27,832 nt of DNA from Firmicutes bacterium UBA4049. GTDB lineage: Bacteria > Bacillota > Desulfotomaculia > Desulfotomaculales > Nap2-2B. The notes beneath the pieces are model-generated. The model was not told the origin of the DNA, did not search any database, and saw only the letters and a list, made by a program, of their open reading frames with translations. Below are positions 1 to 8,860 of this stretch, piece by piece; within the stretch, counting starts at the first letter, position 1; each line of letters starts with the position of its first letter. The position numbers and the translations under genes are program-made. Location of the stretch: NCBI GenBank assembly GCA_002382755.1, contig DFZT01000067.1, positions 1-27,832 of the forward strand, in the 5' to 3' direction.

Positions 1-3
1 TTT

Positions 4-1320
4 TTACCTGTATGTCTCAAGTACCCTGTCATAGATATCCTCGATAATTCTAAGACCTCCTTTGTATCCAAAATAACCGCAGTCTAAAACTAATCTAAAA
101 GTCACCGGAACACTTAAGATCAGCAGATCTGCTTTTAATTCTTTGGCCAGGTTGCTTTCCCAGCAGCTTCCAAGTATCAACACCCTGTTTTTAATGTTGT
201 CTTGTCTTATTTGTTCATGTACTGCGCCGGCGTTTATTTCAAAAAACACATCAGCAGATCTGTATTCAGATATTTGCCGGAACTGCTCCTTAATCAATGC
301 CTGGTATTCTTCGGGCGTATTGTCAATAATAAATTGTTTTGCCGGAATAATTCCCAGTTCATTGAGAAGATATTTAGAAATCCCTATGGAATAAGAGGCA
401 TCTAAAATACTGTAAAATTTCCTTGGCAATCCGTATTTGAATTCAAGCAAAAAATCCGCCATTCTTTCGATATGCGCATAAAACTTCTTTTCTTCCCTCT
501 GAATAAAATTTTCGATAATTCCCGGATCAATTTTCCCAAATCCGCCAACCAGCCTCAAAAACTTGGAAGTTTCTATTCCTCCAACCGGTAAATACGGTAT
601 ATGAAGATACGGTGTGCCGTATTTATCTTCCAAATGTTTGACAATGCCTAGTCCTGCCCAGGCGCTTAAAACGATATTAAACTGTGCTTTTGGTACAGTC
701 AGCCACTCAGAAACTCCTCCGGAACCCGGACCAAAAAGTACATTGACCTTTAACCCGATTCCCTCCAACACTCTTTTTATCTCCTCCAGATTCCCATTCC
801 AGAAAGGATCCTGGTAGGGCAGCGTAGCAAACACGTTGACGAGTCCTTTGATGATCGATTTATCAGCGGCATACTTCTCTACATACTGGTCGACGATGGC
901 ATTGACAACCGCTTCGTGACTAACATAGTTATTGCTTTTAAAGCCGCCGGTTTCGACAAAAACAATGGGCTTTCCCTGTACCTGATATTCGCCGGTCACC
1001 CTTTTTACATCGTCCCCGACGATATCAGCGGTGCACCCTGTAAGTACGACAAAAAGGTCTGCATCCATTACCTCAAAAGAACCGTTAATAACTCCCCTGA
1101 GCTTTTCTTCACCTCCGTAAATCACTTCCGATTCACTGATATTTGAGCAGGGAATAGAGTTCCCTCCAGCGTATCCGTCTCCCTGGCCGATAATTCCGGT
1201 GATTTTGCTGCAGCATCCCGGGCCGGAATGCAGAATCGGAATTGCTCTTTCAATGGCGACTACAGTTTGTTGAACCCCTAAAGCACAGGAATATCTGGGC
1301 TGCTCAATAATTTTTAGCAC
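4..1320 (-). CDS. Nitrogenase component 1-like subunit, K/N-like, second pair
   Basis: A 438-residue homologue of the nitrogenase component 1 family, resembling beta (NifK/NifN) subunits. It would pair with the upstream D-like protein and receive electrons from a Fe protein, which is not in the window. Cysteines C12 (in SCALG), C36/C37 (HSGPGCC) and C96 (VLTGCTADI.GDD) lie where NifK holds its P-cluster ligands, so an interfacial Fe-S cluster is plausible. The C-terminus GYFGYKGGLRIIEDI is the family's usual end. I chose the GTG at 1320 because GGAGGTG lies 6 bases upstream and the homologous K-like gene at 2958-4301 starts at the same place; the longer frame to 1527 only shadows the preceding gene. 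It overlaps that gene by 17 bases, so translation is probably coupled. The substrate is unknown; it is not a canonical NifK. Confidence 0.85.
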   Translation of the reverse strand: MLKIIEQPRYSCALGVQQTVVAIERAIPILHSGPGCCSKITGIIGQGDGYAGGNSIPCSNISESEVIYGGEEKLRGVINGSFEVMDADLFVVLTGCTADIVGDDVKRVTGEYQVQGKPIVFVETGGFKSNNYVSHEAVVNAIVDQYVEKYAADKSIIKGLVNVFATLPYQDPFWNGNLEEIKRVLEGIGLKVNVLFGPGSGGVSEWLTVPKAQFNIVLSAWAGLGIVKHLEDKYGTPYLHIPYLPVGGIETSKFLRLVGGFGKIDPGIIENFIQREEKKFYAHIERMADFLLEFKYGLPRKFYSILDASYSIGISKYLLNELGIIPAKQFIIDNTPEEYQALIKEQFRQISEYRSADVFFEINAGAVHEQIRQDNIKNRVLILGSCWESNLAKELKADLLILSVPVTFRLVLDCGYFGYKGGLRIIEDIYDRVLETYR

Positions 1321-2785
1321 AGTATCCACCTCCAAGGTACTTAAACGGATTTTGCTCCAGCCACCATTTCGTATAGGGCAGCCTGCTGTGTTTTGCCAGA
1401 TTTTTTGTAAATTCAATAGTATCAAGGGTTTCCAGTATTTTTTCAGCATAGTTGATAACTCCCTGGTAGCCAAAACCGAATTGCTCATCATCCATAAGAA
1501 AGGTAGGGATACCAAGTTTTGCGCCACATATAACCATGCCTGGATGTCTGGCGACCATCAGATCAGGCTTTTCCCTGTTCAAAATATTGATCAGCTCGAA
1601 TGTTTGTTTATTACAGACATTGTAGTTTTTTACGTCTCCGTAGGTATGAACGGCATGCGCCAAGACGTCTGAAGCCGGGTCTTGATTGTCATATAACGGA
1701 TCATGGTGAAATATTGCCGCTCCTTTCACTTCAAGCCCAAGTTCCCTTAAAAGAGCAATGATCGCATGCCCATGAGCCGCTCCCGCAGTCAGGTAAGCTG
1801 ATTTCCCCTTTAATTTTTCGCGATACTCACTGATCTTGGGAATTACTCTTTCATGCTCACTTTTGATAATCTCTTCAATCTCTTCCTGTTTCTGAAGAAC
1901 TCTGCCCAACTCGCGCATCCAATTATCCGCACCTTTTATCCCATAGGCTGGCGGCGATTTTATTTCCGGTACACCGTAAATCTGCTCCAAAGCCGCACCC
2001 AGATACGTCCCCAGTGTCGGACAAATCTGGATGGTTGCGGCAGCTTCAGAAATATGCTCCAGCTGAGTTACTGTCGAGTAGGGTACTATATAATCAGCTT
2101 GATATCCAAGCCTGCCGAGCAGTTCATCAAATATATGGCTGCCAAAAAAGTTGATGATGTTTACTTTGTTCGTTTTCTTTTGAGGCGGCTTGACAATTTT
2201 TCTGACGATAGCATGAAATGCCGAGTCAAAACCTGTGGTCCATATTCTGGACTTGAAACCTTCACAAAAACAAGCCGCAACCGGGATTTTCAGCTCCTCC
2301 GTCAGCGCATTTGCCACGGCTTCCACATCATCCCCGATAATTCCCGACACGCAGGAGGTTGTAATAAACATCGCTCTGGGATTTACCCTTTTATACACTT
2401 CCCTAATTGCGAATTCCAACTTTTCTGACGCTCCGAAAACGGTGTCTTTTTCTTCCAGGTTGGTGCTGAAATATCTTCCTTGAGTTTTAGGCAAGTTTCT
2501 TTCTACTTGTCCTACAATATTTAAGAAGTCAAACTTAGCAAAATCACCTGAGCATCCGACAGGCGCATGGTTGATCACGACTGCATCCTGAATCAGGGAA
2601 AGTTGGCATAACGCAGTAGAAGAACTGCAACCCATACATTGGCTGAAACTTCTTGGGGCATCCTCCAATTCCTTATTGCGCGAACAATGAACAAGTTGGG
2701 AAGCTGTTCCAATAAAGCCTGTTATTGAGCCCAGCCGTTTCTCACGTGCTTGTACTTCAGGTTCACTCAGATTTATTTTGCTCAT
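1304..2785 (-). CDS. Nitrogenase component 1-like subunit, D/E-like, second pair
   Basis: A 493-residue alpha-type (NifD/NifE-like) subunit. C50/C53/C60, C78 (HAPVGCSG) and C145 (TTSCVSGIIGDD) are in the positions of the NifD P-cluster cysteines. C255 in QICPTLGTYLG falls where NifD has the cofactor-binding C275. The second FeMo-cofactor ligand, His442, appears replaced: the matching stretch reads MDDEQFGFGYQG, with Asp432 about where the His should be. This excludes a standard NifD and fits either a NifE-like scaffold or a nitrogenase-like reductase with a different cofactor environment. The ATG at 2785 has GGGAGG 7 bases upstream; a TTG at 2800 in the same frame has none. It follows the first pair after a 172-base gap and overlaps the next gene. 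Confidence 0.85.
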   Translation of the reverse strand: MSKINLSEPEVQAREKRLGSITGFIGTASQLVHCSRNKELEDAPRSFSQCMGCSSSTALCQLSLIQDAVVINHAPVGCSGDFAKFDFLNIVGQVERNLPKTQGRYFSTNLEEKDTVFGASEKLEFAIREVYKRVNPRAMFITTSCVSGIIGDDVEAVANALTEELKIPVAACFCEGFKSRIWTTGFDSAFHAIVRKIVKPPQKKTNKVNIINFFGSHIFDELLGRLGYQADYIVPYSTVTQLEHISEAAATIQICPTLGTYLGAALEQIYGVPEIKSPPAYGIKGADNWMRELGRVLQKQEEIEEIIKSEHERVIPKISEYREKLKGKSAYLTAGAAHGHAIIALLRELGLEVKGAAIFHHDPLYDNQDPASDVLAHAVHTYGDVKNYNVCNKQTFELINILNREKPDLMVARHPGMVICGAKLGIPTFLMDDEQFGFGYQGVINYAEKILETLDTIEFTKNLAKHSRLPYTKWWLEQNPFKYLGGGYCAKNY

Positions 2786-2883
2786 TTCTAAACCTCCCAA
2801 ATAATAAGAAAAAGGCTAAATCCACACTTCTCTCAAGAAGATGATAGACTTCGCCTCCAACATTTTTGGTCAGACCTAAATCC

Positions 2884-2916
2884 TGTTAATCATATATATT
2901 TTATGATGTTAATCAT
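2884..2916. promoter_or_regulatory. Paired 10-bp direct repeats between the two nitrogenase-like pairs
   Basis: The 10-mer TGTTAATCAT occurs at 2884-2893 and again at 2907-2916, about two helical turns apart, in the only sizeable gap inside the nitrogenase-like operon. It lies about 100-130 bases upstream of the ATG at 2785. It could be a protein-binding site giving the second pair its own control. I see no clear -35/-10 pair next to it, so this is tentative. Confidence 0.3.
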
Positions 2917-2957
2917 GGCCTTTGCTTGTGCTGTTGTTAAGCTGTTGTAATTGTTTT

Positions 2958-4301
2958 TTACCTTTCAAAGACAAGTACACTTAATATGTCTTCAATCATA
3001 TTCAGCCCGCCCAGGTATCCTGTATATCCCCGGGTTAGGACAACGCGATTGCCTACAGGATAGGTCACCGTCAAATGCGCAGCTCCGATATTTTTAGCAA
3101 GCTGACGTTCCAAATGACTGCCCACTACAAATGCAGGACTAAAAGCGTCATAAAACCTCTGTCCGTTCGATACAGGCCAGTGTCTGCTCAAATGATATTG
3201 AATCTCTGAAGCATCCGTTTCATAAATTACCTTCGTTTTGTAGCCGGAATTCAGGCGCTCCAAGTATTTGTCAATCTTATTCTTTTTCTCATCCTCAAAA
3301 TCATCTGTTACGATGGTAAGTTCAGGGAGCCACCCCAAGTCATCGGCCAAGAATCTGGTCAGAGCAGCAGCGTAATTTCCGTCGCCCACCACAACAGCAT
3401 AGCGTTGAAAATCCTGGTCGTTGTACGTGTCGGCAATCCTGTCAATGTACTTGTAATAAATAATTTTTTCTCTCTCAATTACCTTGTTGGTTGCATCCTG
3501 ATCAATTTCCAATGCTTCACTGATTTCAAGAAGGAATTCTTCAGTGGCCGTTGCTCCTATCGGTAAGGCGGATGTGATATAAGGTACTCCATGAACTTCC
3601 AGGAAAAGGTCTGCCGCTTCGATTCCGTAAAATTCCGACACAACAATATTGAGCGCGGCGTCGCCCGAATTTTTTACGCCGTCCAGCGTATCGTTCTCCG
3701 TAAAGAATGAATTGACTTCCAACCCTAATTTGCTTAGAAGTACCCTTAAATTGTTTAAATTTCCCCGCCAAAACGCATCCTGCGCCGGAACAATTCCCCA
3801 AAGGTTTACTTTATGATCAACCTTTTGTTCCTTCTTTTCGATTAAATTTTTAATTAGCGTTTGCAGGACCAAATCGTAGCCTTTGTAGGCATCCCCTTTA
3901 AAACCGCCGGTTTCTGCCCCTATGATCGGGACATCCTGTGCCTGAAAATCTCTGATTACCGCCTGAATATCATCCCCGATGATATCCGTCATGCACCCTG
4001 TCAGGACAATATACAGATCGCCTTCAACCAATTTGACCGTATTGCTGATCTGCTCGGTGAGTCTGTCTGTTCCGCCGAAAATAATATCTCTTTCTTTAAC
4101 ATTAGAACTGGGAACAGCCATCCCTCCGCAATACCCTGCGCCCAGATAGCCTGTACTCCCGACCTGATTCCAATAGATACTGCCGCCGCAGCCCATTGCC
4201 GTGTGAAGAATTGGTACGGCGCCAGGTATGGCGCCGGCTGTTAACATTGCCCCGCCAAGCGCGCAAAACGATCTGGGACGTTCAATAAATCGATTTTTCA
4301 T
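2958..4301 (-). CDS. Nitrogenase component 1-like subunit, K/N-like, first pair
   Basis: A 447-residue beta-type subunit of the nitrogenase component 1 family. C13 (SFCALGG), C38 (HTAMGCGG) and C103 (VLTGCMTDIIGDD) are the three conserved P-cluster-type cysteines. The N-terminal stretch IERPRSFCALGG aligns with IEQPRYSCALGV of the K-like gene at 4-1320, so the two are paralogues. The C-terminus TRGYTGYLGGLNMIEDIL is typical of the family. The ATG at 4301 overlaps the TGA of the upstream D-like gene in an ATGA arrangement, with AAGGAAG upstream, so the two subunits are probably made in equal amounts and form one complex. Specific function is unknown. Confidence 0.87.
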   Translation of the reverse strand: MKNRFIERPRSFCALGGAMLTAGAIPGAVPILHTAMGCGGSIYWNQVGSTGYLGAGYCGGMAVPSSNVKERDIIFGGTDRLTEQISNTVKLVEGDLYIVLTGCMTDIIGDDIQAVIRDFQAQDVPIIGAETGGFKGDAYKGYDLVLQTLIKNLIEKKEQKVDHKVNLWGIVPAQDAFWRGNLNNLRVLLSKLGLEVNSFFTENDTLDGVKNSGDAALNIVVSEFYGIEAADLFLEVHGVPYITSALPIGATATEEFLLEISEALEIDQDATNKVIEREKIIYYKYIDRIADTYNDQDFQRYAVVVGDGNYAAALTRFLADDLGWLPELTIVTDDFEDEKKNKIDKYLERLNSGYKTKVIYETDASEIQYHLSRHWPVSNGQRFYDAFSPAFVVGSHLERQLAKNIGAAHLTVTYPVGNRVVLTRGYTGYLGGLNMIEDILSVLVFER

Positions 4302-5830
4302 AAGTCTTCGCTTCCTTGCACGATGTATTTATAAGGCTGATCGGTGTACCAGCTCTTGAAATAAGGCTGTCTGACGTTTTTCATTAGATTTTGATTGAAG
4401 GAAGGATTTTTCAGCACTCTGTTGATATTTCTGGCAAAATCAAAAGCTCCGGCATATCCCACATACGTATTCGGTCCTCCATAAACGGGTAAGACGGGGA
4501 TTCCTGATTTTGCCGCCCAAATATTGTCGGAATTATGCCCCAGATAAATATCCGGTTTGTTTTTCTCAATGATATTTACCGTCTCAAACGGCTGGACAGT
4601 TCCAACATTCGCCTGAAGACCCGGATCGTGTTCGATTAACTTATCTAAAGCTGGTTCGCCGAATTCATCATAATGATACGGCCTGACGGCTATAATCTCC
4701 AGGCCGAGTTCCTGCAGCCAGCCGGCAGTTGCTAGTGTACGCACCTCTCCGGCGCTTAGCATCGCCTTCTTCCCTTTGAGAGTCTGCCGGAGCGGTTGAA
4801 GGGCAAGTTCCAACTCATCCGTTTCACGCTCTATAATCCTTTTAGCAACCTTTTCCAGATGAAAGAATTTTGCAACTTCCCGCAGCCAGGAGTTCGTATT
4901 CTTGATTCCGATGGGCATATAGCGCAGCAAGTAGGGCACCCCGAATTTCTCCTGCAAATATTTTAAGAAATAGTCATCATGCGTCGGGCAGGTACTGATT
5001 GACAACGCCGCTTCGGCGGCATATTTCACATCATCCGGATGCGTAAAGCACGGGAAAATTTTAACTTCCAGTCCCAGAGCGTTTAATAAGCGGGTTAGTT
5101 CCTTTTCATCTCCCGGAGTTCCCGAAGAGACATTCATGAGGTTGACCTGCCTGCTGCGGCGGATTTTCTCAGCGGCTTCCTCCAGTTCATCCGGAATAAG
5201 CCGGACCTCTTCTTCCTCTTTCTCCAGGAGGCGCCGGGAAATTGCATGATAAACAGCATCATAAGCCGTTGCCATTACTTTGGTCTTAAAACCCTCGCAA
5301 TGAACCGGAAGGATAACGCCGTTGACCTGCGGCTGGATCCTGGCAACCACCCCGTCCAGGTCATCTCCGATAATACCGGGAACACAACTGGACACAACGA
5401 TAATTGATTCCGGACGATAGCGGCGGTCGGCTTCAATGATCGCCTCGGCGAGTTTGGCCTCGCCTCCGGTCACAACATCCATTTCATTGAGATTTGTGGA
5501 CAGCCATAATGTTCCTCTTGGGTTTGTACTGCCGGCAAGAATCTGCCGGCCGCGAACCGCCGCGCTTTGCGAATGTCCGGCGCCGCCGCACCCCAGTGAA
5601 CCATGAACAATGACAACAGAATCAGGAATCGTATTTAACATGGAAAGCCCCGGCAGCAACTGGCAGATGGAACCCTGGCAAAAGCCGCGATCATTGTTTC
5701 GAAGACATCCGCCGTTGAAACTCTTTTTCAAATCGCAGGCGCTTCCTCCAAAATCAACACAGGTTCCAAGCCGTTCTTCTCTTTTGGGCGCAACTTTTTG
5801 ATCAAGATAGCTCAAAACAATTTCCTCCAT
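4298..5830 (-). CDS. Nitrogenase component 1-like subunit, D/E-like, first pair
   Basis: A 510-residue alpha-type subunit. Cysteines C51/C56, C81 (HGSLGCGG) and C149 (VSSCVPGIIGDD) match the P-cluster ligand pattern. C281 in STCPTHDDYF sits where NifD has C275. The His442 region reads PVYGGPNTYVGYAG, without the HSWDYSGP of true NifD, so this is a nitrogenase-like protein or a NifE-type scaffold. It carries an extra acidic segment near residues 200-225 (EKEEEEVR...DELEEAAEK). The gene begins 14 bases after the ligase stop codon and overlaps its partner by 4 bases. The ribosome binding site before the ATG is weak, which suggests coupling to the gene before it. Confidence 0.87.
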   Translation of the reverse strand: MEEIVLSYLDQKVAPKREERLGTCVDFGGSACDLKKSFNGGCLRNNDRGFCQGSICQLLPGLSMLNTIPDSVVIVHGSLGCGGAGHSQSAAVRGRQILAGSTNPRGTLWLSTNLNEMDVVTGGEAKLAEAIIEADRRYRPESIIVVSSCVPGIIGDDLDGVVARIQPQVNGVILPVHCEGFKTKVMATAYDAVYHAISRRLLEKEEEEVRLIPDELEEAAEKIRRSRQVNLMNVSSGTPGDEKELTRLLNALGLEVKIFPCFTHPDDVKYAAEAALSISTCPTHDDYFLKYLQEKFGVPYLLRYMPIGIKNTNSWLREVAKFFHLEKVAKRIIERETDELELALQPLRQTLKGKKAMLSAGEVRTLATAGWLQELGLEIIAVRPYHYDEFGEPALDKLIEHDPGLQANVGTVQPFETVNIIEKNKPDIYLGHNSDNIWAAKSGIPVLPVYGGPNTYVGYAGAFDFARNINRVLKNPSFNQNLMKNVRQPYFKSWYTDQPYKYIVQGSEDL

Positions 5831-5844
5831 TTACTATGGCCAAT

Positions 5845-7125
5845 TTAGATAATTTCAAAGTACCTGTCCCATTCCCAATCCGTCACTGCTGACTGATAAA
5901 GCTCGACTTCATGCCTTCCCAAAGTCACGAACAGCTTCACAAACGCTTCGCCAAAATACGCTTGAGCCAATTCACTGGCTTCAAAATAATCCAGGGCTGA
6001 ATCTAGTGTTTTAGGAAACTGAACGCTCTCTTTTTCCAGCCTTTCAGGCGGAAGCAGCTTATTCTCAATTCCGTTCAGCCCGGAGGCAAGACTTGCCGCA
6101 ATAATCAAGTAAGGATTGGCAGCAGCGGATCCGCTTCTTTGCTCAAACCGGCTGCCGATACCCGGTCCTAATAAAGAACGTGTAGTAACCGTCCGGTTGT
6201 CATGATCCCAGGTCACATTGGTAGGCGCAAAGGAGTTTGGCTGAAACCGTTTGTAATCATTAATCGTCGGGGAACCGAGCACAACAAGATCTCTTGCATG
6301 CTTCAACAGCCCCGCCAGATAGTTTTCAGCCAGTGCTTTGTCCGTTTGAAAAAAATTCTGCTTCAAATCAAGATCCCATAAACTTTGGTGTACATGAAAT
6401 CCATTCCCTGATTCCCCAGGCCAGGGTTTGGGCATAAAGGATGCGAATAATCCGTGCTTGCGGGCAATCTCTTTAATTGAATTCTTGATCAGTACCGTTT
6501 TATCCGCCATTTCCAGCGCATCACCATACTCCGGGATCACCTCGACCTGCCCTGGGCCGTACTCGATATGGAAGGCCTCAAGCTCAATTCCTAAACCCTC
6601 CAGGCCATTTCTCATCTCCTGGATGACATACTCAAGTTCAGCCCCCCTGTATAATGAATAGCATTGTATTCCTTTAAAAACAGGTTTTCTATCAGAATCA
6701 AAAAGGTAGAACTCCAGTTCCGAACCTACCAGGGGTCTATATCCCAGGTCGGAATACCTCTTTAATACCCTTTTCAGCACCTCCCGCGGATTGACTTCAA
6801 GCAGTTGTCCATGCTCATCGACCAGTTCTGCCAGCACGACGGCGCTTCCCTCCCGCCAGGGTATTTTGCGCAGTGTATCAAGCAGCGGTTTTGCCGTCAT
6901 ATCCGGAAAACCGTTATTGAAGTTGGCCAGTTCTATATCGTCATATACCCCGCACTGGATATCCCAGGCGAAAGGCGCCTTGGCCAATCCTGTTCCGCTT
7001 TCGGCAATTTTAAGAAAATGTCTTGACGGAAGCCTTTTTCCTCTGAATACCCCGTTGATATCAGCAAAACCAACTTCGACCGTATGAATGTTGTTTTCGA
7101 GAATAAATTTATCCGGATCCTGCAT
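5845..7125 (-). CDS. Glutamine synthetase-like gamma-glutamyl ligase
   Basis: A 426-residue glutamine synthetase-fold protein. Seen are the N-terminal signature FADINGVFRGK (about 20-30), a metal-binding SELEFYLF (about 135-142), EYGPGQVEV, the ATP/metal motif NGFHVHQS (241-248), and the arginine-rich active-site stretch SRFEQRSGSAAANPYL (about 325-340). All expected catalytic elements look intact. The C-terminus lacks the adenylylation motif of classical GSI-beta enzymes, and the sequence looks more like GlnT/PuuA-type enzymes that glutamylate amines, so ammonia may not be its substrate. The ATG at 7125 fits family starts; a GTG at 7158 in frame would add 11 residues, and neither has an ideal ribosome binding site. 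It lies between the permease and the nitrogenase-like genes, suggesting uptake and ligation of a nitrogenous substrate. Confidence 0.82.
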   Translation of the reverse strand: MQDPDKFILENNIHTVEVGFADINGVFRGKRLPSRHFLKIAESGTGLAKAPFAWDIQCGVYDDIELANFNNGFPDMTAKPLLDTLRKIPWREGSAVVLAELVDEHGQLLEVNPREVLKRVLKRYSDLGYRPLVGSELEFYLFDSDRKPVFKGIQCYSLYRGAELEYVIQEMRNGLEGLGIELEAFHIEYGPGQVEVIPEYGDALEMADKTVLIKNSIKEIARKHGLFASFMPKPWPGESGNGFHVHQSLWDLDLKQNFFQTDKALAENYLAGLLKHARDLVVLGSPTINDYKRFQPNSFAPTNVTWDHDNRTVTTRSLLGPGIGSRFEQRSGSAAANPYLIIAASLASGLNGIENKLLPPERLEKESVQFPKTLDSALDYFEASELAQAYFGEAFVKLFVTLGRHEVELYQSAVTDWEWDRYFEII

Positions 7126-7339
7126 AATCGTTTTACGCCACCTTTCGCATATATCCACTCTATCTTTGAAAACTTATTATCCTGGAGGGAGGTCAACTGC
7201 CTACGTGCTTAATAATCGCCCCTTATACTTGTACGAACTCGTTTACCCTCGGGCTCACTCGTTCTTTGAATGAAGGCTCAAAATCGCACTTAAGGCGTTG
7301 CCCTTCCTTTGCTGTTGAATTTTCATCTTACTGATGGCC

Positions 7340-8842
7340 CTAAATTCCCTCACCATCTCCACCCGCCCTGATTTCTCTAAAATACTGGTGTACATTTTCC
7401 ACCTGGCCGGAAATGTTGTTGGAAACATCCGGTGTCTGGAGTTTTCGGATGAAGAGCCATAATCCTCCGACTACCAACCAGCCGAGGAAAATGTAGATAA
7501 ACCATGGGAAGGGCGGAGGAGCCGTTAGATTTGAATAGATACTGCCGACAATTGGGACTAAAAGCACTAAGACGGTAACAACGGAACTTATGATATGTTT
7601 AGTCTTCAGTTCTTTTTCCCTGGATAAATAGATTGGCGCGGAAATTGCAATCAGGGCATAGACTAAAATGAATCCATAGGTTGCGATTGTTCCTGTCCAA
7701 CTATAGATACTGATAATCAGATCGTTACTCTTATAAAACTCAGCGATATTTAGCAGCCCACCCCTGTTAATGATCAGAATAAAGGTTACCGCTGCAGCTA
7801 AAACGGTTGTGATTGTAATAGCAATATGGGGTGTTTTGTTTTCTTCATGTGTATTTCCAACTGAAGAATGAAACAAGCCGTGTTGTCCCATGGAGAGTAA
7901 AATCCTCGCCCCGGCATTGGTGCAAGCCAAAAAGCATGACCAGAAACTTATCAATACTCCGATCGAAATAAGGGGACCAAAAACGCTTACCCCAAAAAAT
8001 ATGGCCAGGTCGTTCAGCGGCGCAGCCGATTCGTTCAGTTTTGTGGCTTGCCCTGCAAAACCTAATATTTCCGTATGAGAAAGGATAATGAAAAAGACTC
8101 CGACAAAAATTGCACTGATGGTTACTGCTCCGGGAATAGTTCTTAAAGGATTTTTTGCTTCATCCCCTAATGATGCGGCGCTTTCAAACCCCACGAAGCT
8201 AAAAAATGCTAATACCAACCCTAACCCGATACCGTAGGGAGTGACCCCCTGGAGTTTAAATTGTGCGGCATCAATTTTAAAACCGGTTTTTGCCAGCACA
8301 ACAACAGCCAAAACAAAGATCAAGATAAGTGATACTGCCTCAAAAGTCAGCATTAATCTGGCGGAAAGCTTGATGTCTTTGAAGGCGATGAACCATGCCG
8401 CCGCTGCCCCGGCAAAACCGATAACAAGCGGCGAAATGGTTATTCCCGCATAAGATAACAAAACGTTGGCATAGTTGATAAAGCCCGACAGGACTGCGCT
8501 GGCCGTCAGCAAATAAGCTAAAACAAGCGCCCATCCCGAAATAACTCCGGTATTTGAACCCAGTCCCTGTACTACAAACGAATATAACGAGCCCGGAGAA
8601 GCTGATCTTTTGGTATATTGATTAAGATTTGCGCCAACCAGCACCGTTGCCACTGTGGCAAACAAATAAGAAAGCCAGGTACCGTTTCCGGCAAAGAAAA
8701 ATACCAGTGGAATAACCAGCGCCGGCGTGGCGCTCGGGGCTATGTTGGCAATTGATTGGGCCAGCACTTCAATCGGCGCTAAAATAGATTTTTTCAGCCC
8801 CGATCTGCTTTCAGTTGTCTGGATTACAGTATTGCTGCTCAT
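7340..8842 (-). CDS. APC-superfamily amino acid/polyamine permease
   Basis: A 500-residue membrane protein with about 12-14 hydrophobic segments and the APC-family start IANIAPSATPALVIPLVFFFAGNGTWLSY, followed by SPGSLYSFV and the conserved GFESAASLGDEAKNP in the middle. It would import an amino acid, amine or related compound with protons. The ATG at 8842 has a strong AGGAGG 8 bases upstream. It starts 18 bases after the methyltransferase stop and is followed, after about 215 bases without any recognisable gene, by the glutamine synthetase-like ligase. This suggests a transported substrate that is then glutamylated. Specificity cannot be read from sequence. Confidence 0.85.
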   Translation of the reverse strand: MSSNTVIQTTESRSGLKKSILAPIEVLAQSIANIAPSATPALVIPLVFFFAGNGTWLSYLFATVATVLVGANLNQYTKRSASPGSLYSFVVQGLGSNTGVISGWALVLAYLLTASAVLSGFINYANVLLSYAGITISPLVIGFAGAAAAWFIAFKDIKLSARLMLTFEAVSLILIFVLAVVVLAKTGFKIDAAQFKLQGVTPYGIGLGLVLAFFSFVGFESAASLGDEAKNPLRTIPGAVTISAIFVGVFFIILSHTEILGFAGQATKLNESAAPLNDLAIFFGVSVFGPLISIGVLISFWSCFLACTNAGARILLSMGQHGLFHSSVGNTHEENKTPHIAITITTVLAAAVTFILIINRGGLLNIAEFYKSNDLIISIYSWTGTIATYGFILVYALIAISAPIYLSREKELKTKHIISSVVTVLVLLVPIVGSIYSNLTAPPPFPWFIYIFLGWLVVGGLWLFIRKLQTPDVSNNISGQVENVHQYFREIRAGGDGEGI

Positions 8843-8860
8843 TTCCTACCTCCTGTTTTT

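Noticed and set aside
1853..2428. 191-codon plus-strand frame opposite a nitrogenase-like gene
   Set aside because: Antisense shadow of a conserved gene; composition does not resemble a protein family.
4..5830. Interpretation as a standard nitrogen-fixation nifDKEN cluster
   Set aside because: The His442 ligand region is not conserved in either D-like protein, and no nifH, nifE/N-typical features or other nif genes are visible; kept as nitrogenase-like.
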